From Streptomyces tropicalis (lineage in GTDB: Bacteria > Actinomycetota > Actinomycetes > Streptomycetales > Streptomycetaceae): 64,000 bases of DNA. The notes under the pieces were generated by a model. That model was not told the DNA's origin, did not search any database, and was given only the letters and a program-made list of their open reading frames with translations. A program made the position numbers and the translations under genes. Positions 62,664 through 64,000 of this stretch are shown here, in pieces; position 1 is the stretch's first letter; every line of letters begins with the position of its first letter. The stretch covers positions 110,696 through 174,695 of the forward strand of contig NZ_JARJBB010000014.1 in assembly GCF_029269835.1 (NCBI RefSeq). Direction: 5' to 3'.

Positions 62664-63944
62664 ATGAACATCCCCTCGCACCGTGACCGCAGAAGCACGA
62701 CAGCACCGCCCCGGGCCCGCGCCCGGGCCGGGGACGCACGAAGGCTGGGCACGGTCGCCGCCGTGGCGGCGGTGCTCCTGGCGGGGTGCGCCTCGGGCGC
62801 GCCCAGGACGGCCCCGCAGACGGGCGGCCCCGGCACGGCCCACACCCCGTCCGCCACGTCCTCCCGCTCCCGGTCGTCCTTCTCTGCGGACCTCACCGCC
62901 ACCGCCGCCGCCACCGCGTGCACCAACAGCACGAAGCTGGCCGGGTGGTCGAACCGCCGGCTGGCCATGCTGACCGTCGCCGTCCCGGTGTCGGAGACCT
63001 CCGTGTCCGACGCCACCTCCGAGGTGAGCGCCGGTGCGGGCGGTGTGCTGCTGTTCGGCAGCAAGGCGCCGTCGGACCTCGGCTCCCGGCTGACCGCCCT
63101 GAAGACCCACGTACCGGGCCGCCTGGGCCTGCTGGTGATGACCGACGAGGAGGGCGGCGGCATCCAGCGCATGGCGAACCTCGTGGGGTCCCTGCCCTGG
63201 GCCGCGTACATGGGCGCGCACTGGACTCCGGCCCAGATCCGGCAGAACGTCGCCACGGTGGCCGGCAGGATGTCGGCCGCCCAGGTGAACATGAACCTCG
63301 CGCCGGTGGTCGACGTCGACGGCACGAACGAGGCCCCCAGCAGGACCAACCCCGACGGGTGGCGGTCCTTCAGCGGCAGCACCTCGGTGGTCTCCAAGGC
63401 CGGTGTCGCGTACATGAACGGGATGCTCGACGGCCACGTGACACCCGTCGTCAAGCACTTCCCGGGCCTCGGCGGCTCCAGCTACAACTCCGACTTCGGC
63501 CCCGCCCGCACGCTGCCCTGGGCCACCCTGCAGAAGGTGGCCCTCCCGCCGTTCACGGCGGCCATCAAGGCCGGCGCCCCGGCCATCATGGTCTCCAACA
63601 ACGTCGTTCCGGGCCTGGCCGGCAACCCGGCGAGCCTGTCACCCACCGTCATCGGCTCCGAGCTGCGCGGCAAGCTGGGCTTCAAGGGACTGGTGGTCAC
63701 CGACTCGCTCAGCGCCAAGGCGATCTCCGCGGCCGGCTTCAGCGTTCCCAGTGCCGCCGTCCAGGCCCTGCGCTCCGGCGCCGACATGGTCATGTTCGAC
63801 CTGAAGGGCGACATCGGCTCCCAGACGTCCTCGATCGCCACCGCGATCACCCGTGCGGTGGACACCGGGCGTCTCTCCCGCAGCCGTCTCGTCGACGCGG
63901 CGGGGCACGTCCTGGCCGTCCGGCACGTGAACCTCTGCTCCTGA
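62664..63944 (+). CDS. GH3-family lipoprotein, NagZ-like, with altered acid/base loop
   Basis: 426 residues; AAGGAGG 7 nt before the ATG. Lipobox VLLAGC near residue 43. The GH3 barrel begins about residue 90; LVMTDEEGGGIQRM, VVDVDG, KHFPGLGG (Lys264-His265) and the nucleophile Asp347 in VVTDSLSAKAI are present. In NagZ the loop after KHFPG carries a DSH motif with the catalytic His; here the text is NSDFGP, so this His is absent. Likely a beta-N-acetylhexosaminidase or related glycosidase acting on cell wall, or an inactive relative. Stands alone. Confidence 0.88.
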   Translation: MNIPSHRDRRSTTAPPRARARAGDARRLGTVAAVAAVLLAGCASGAPRTAPQTGGPGTAHTPSATSSRSRSSFSADLTATAAATACTNSTKLAGWSNRRLAMLTVAVPVSETSVSDATSEVSAGAGGVLLFGSKAPSDLGSRLTALKTHVPGRLGLLVMTDEEGGGIQRMANLVGSLPWAAYMGAHWTPAQIRQNVATVAGRMSAAQVNMNLAPVVDVDGTNEAPSRTNPDGWRSFSGSTSVVSKAGVAYMNGMLDGHVTPVVKHFPGLGGSSYNSDFGPARTLPWATLQKVALPPFTAAIKAGAPAIMVSNNVVPGLAGNPASLSPTVIGSELRGKLGFKGLVVTDSLSAKAISAAGFSVPSAAVQALRSGADMVMFDLKGDIGSQTSSIATAITRAVDTGRLSRSRLVDAAGHVLAVRHVNLCS

Positions 63945-63976
63945 CCGCGAAGGGGTCACGGCGGCACGGCGGCGGC

Positions 63977-64000
63977 GCGCTCCTCCCCCGGGAGGAGCGC
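63977..64000 (+). terminator. Terminator behind the GH3 gene
   Basis: GCGCTCCTCC (63977-63986) and GGAGGAGCGC (63991-64000) with loop CCCG; it reaches the right edge of the window. Confidence 0.75.

Overview
The window is a high-GC chromosomal segment from a Streptomyces-type actinomycete. Third codon positions are almost all G or C, GTG starts are frequent, several genes look leaderless, and the order galT-galE-galK, glmU-prs-rplY-pth and tatD-rpf-rsmA-ispE-ABC-F is the one known from Streptomyces core chromosomes. No phage, insertion sequence, integrase or CRISPR array is visible. All functional names below are read from the sequence and family knowledge; no search was run.

Layout. 1-15.7 kb: a secreted RHS/LamG protein cut by the left edge, a lipoprotein HNH nuclease, the transcription-repair factor mfd, a MacB/FtsX-type ABC exporter, a DUF485 plus acetate-type symporter pair and a DivIVA-like coiled-coil protein. 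15.9-21.0 kb: four consecutive genes that together hold three nucleic-acid-modifying toxin-type domains (an HxE deaminase, a WHH nuclease and a YwqJ deaminase) and three SUKH-type immunity domains, two of the toxin domains being fused in one polypeptide to their immunity domain. 21.1-29.1 kb: an orphan histidine kinase, an HTH protein of unknown role, tRNA-Gln, then glmU, prs, rplY and pth, and a LAETG sortase substrate. 29.2-37.7 kb: ppc, a fatty-acid desaturase with its TetR regulator, a tam/VOC pair divergent from a MarR regulator, an orphan response regulator, an acetyltransferase and a small frameshifted gene. 37.9-44.1 kb: the gal operon, a divergent sugar symporter and a response regulator whose receiver lacks the phosphorylated Asp. 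44.2-58.5 kb: two tandem membrane-anchored PQQ-type beta-propeller proteins, an ABC-F ATPase, ispE, rsmA, an RpfB-like resuscitation factor, tatD, a zinc-ribbon protein, rsmI and the protein O-mannosyltransferase pmt.

58.5-64 kb is accessory in character. The 3' end of pmt and its terminator are repeated twice more (about 59.89-60.03 kb and 62.50-62.58 kb). Between copies 1 and 2 lies a secreted protein made of 11-residue His/Trp/Asp/Arg repeats; between copies 2 and 3 lies a DUF1259-P450 operon; a GH3 lipoprotein follows copy 3. This reads as repeated insertion of small gene modules behind pmt.

The two most interesting items are therefore the compact SUKH toxin/immunity island (15.9-21.0 kb) and the triplicated pmt tail that brackets small modules (58.4-62.6 kb).
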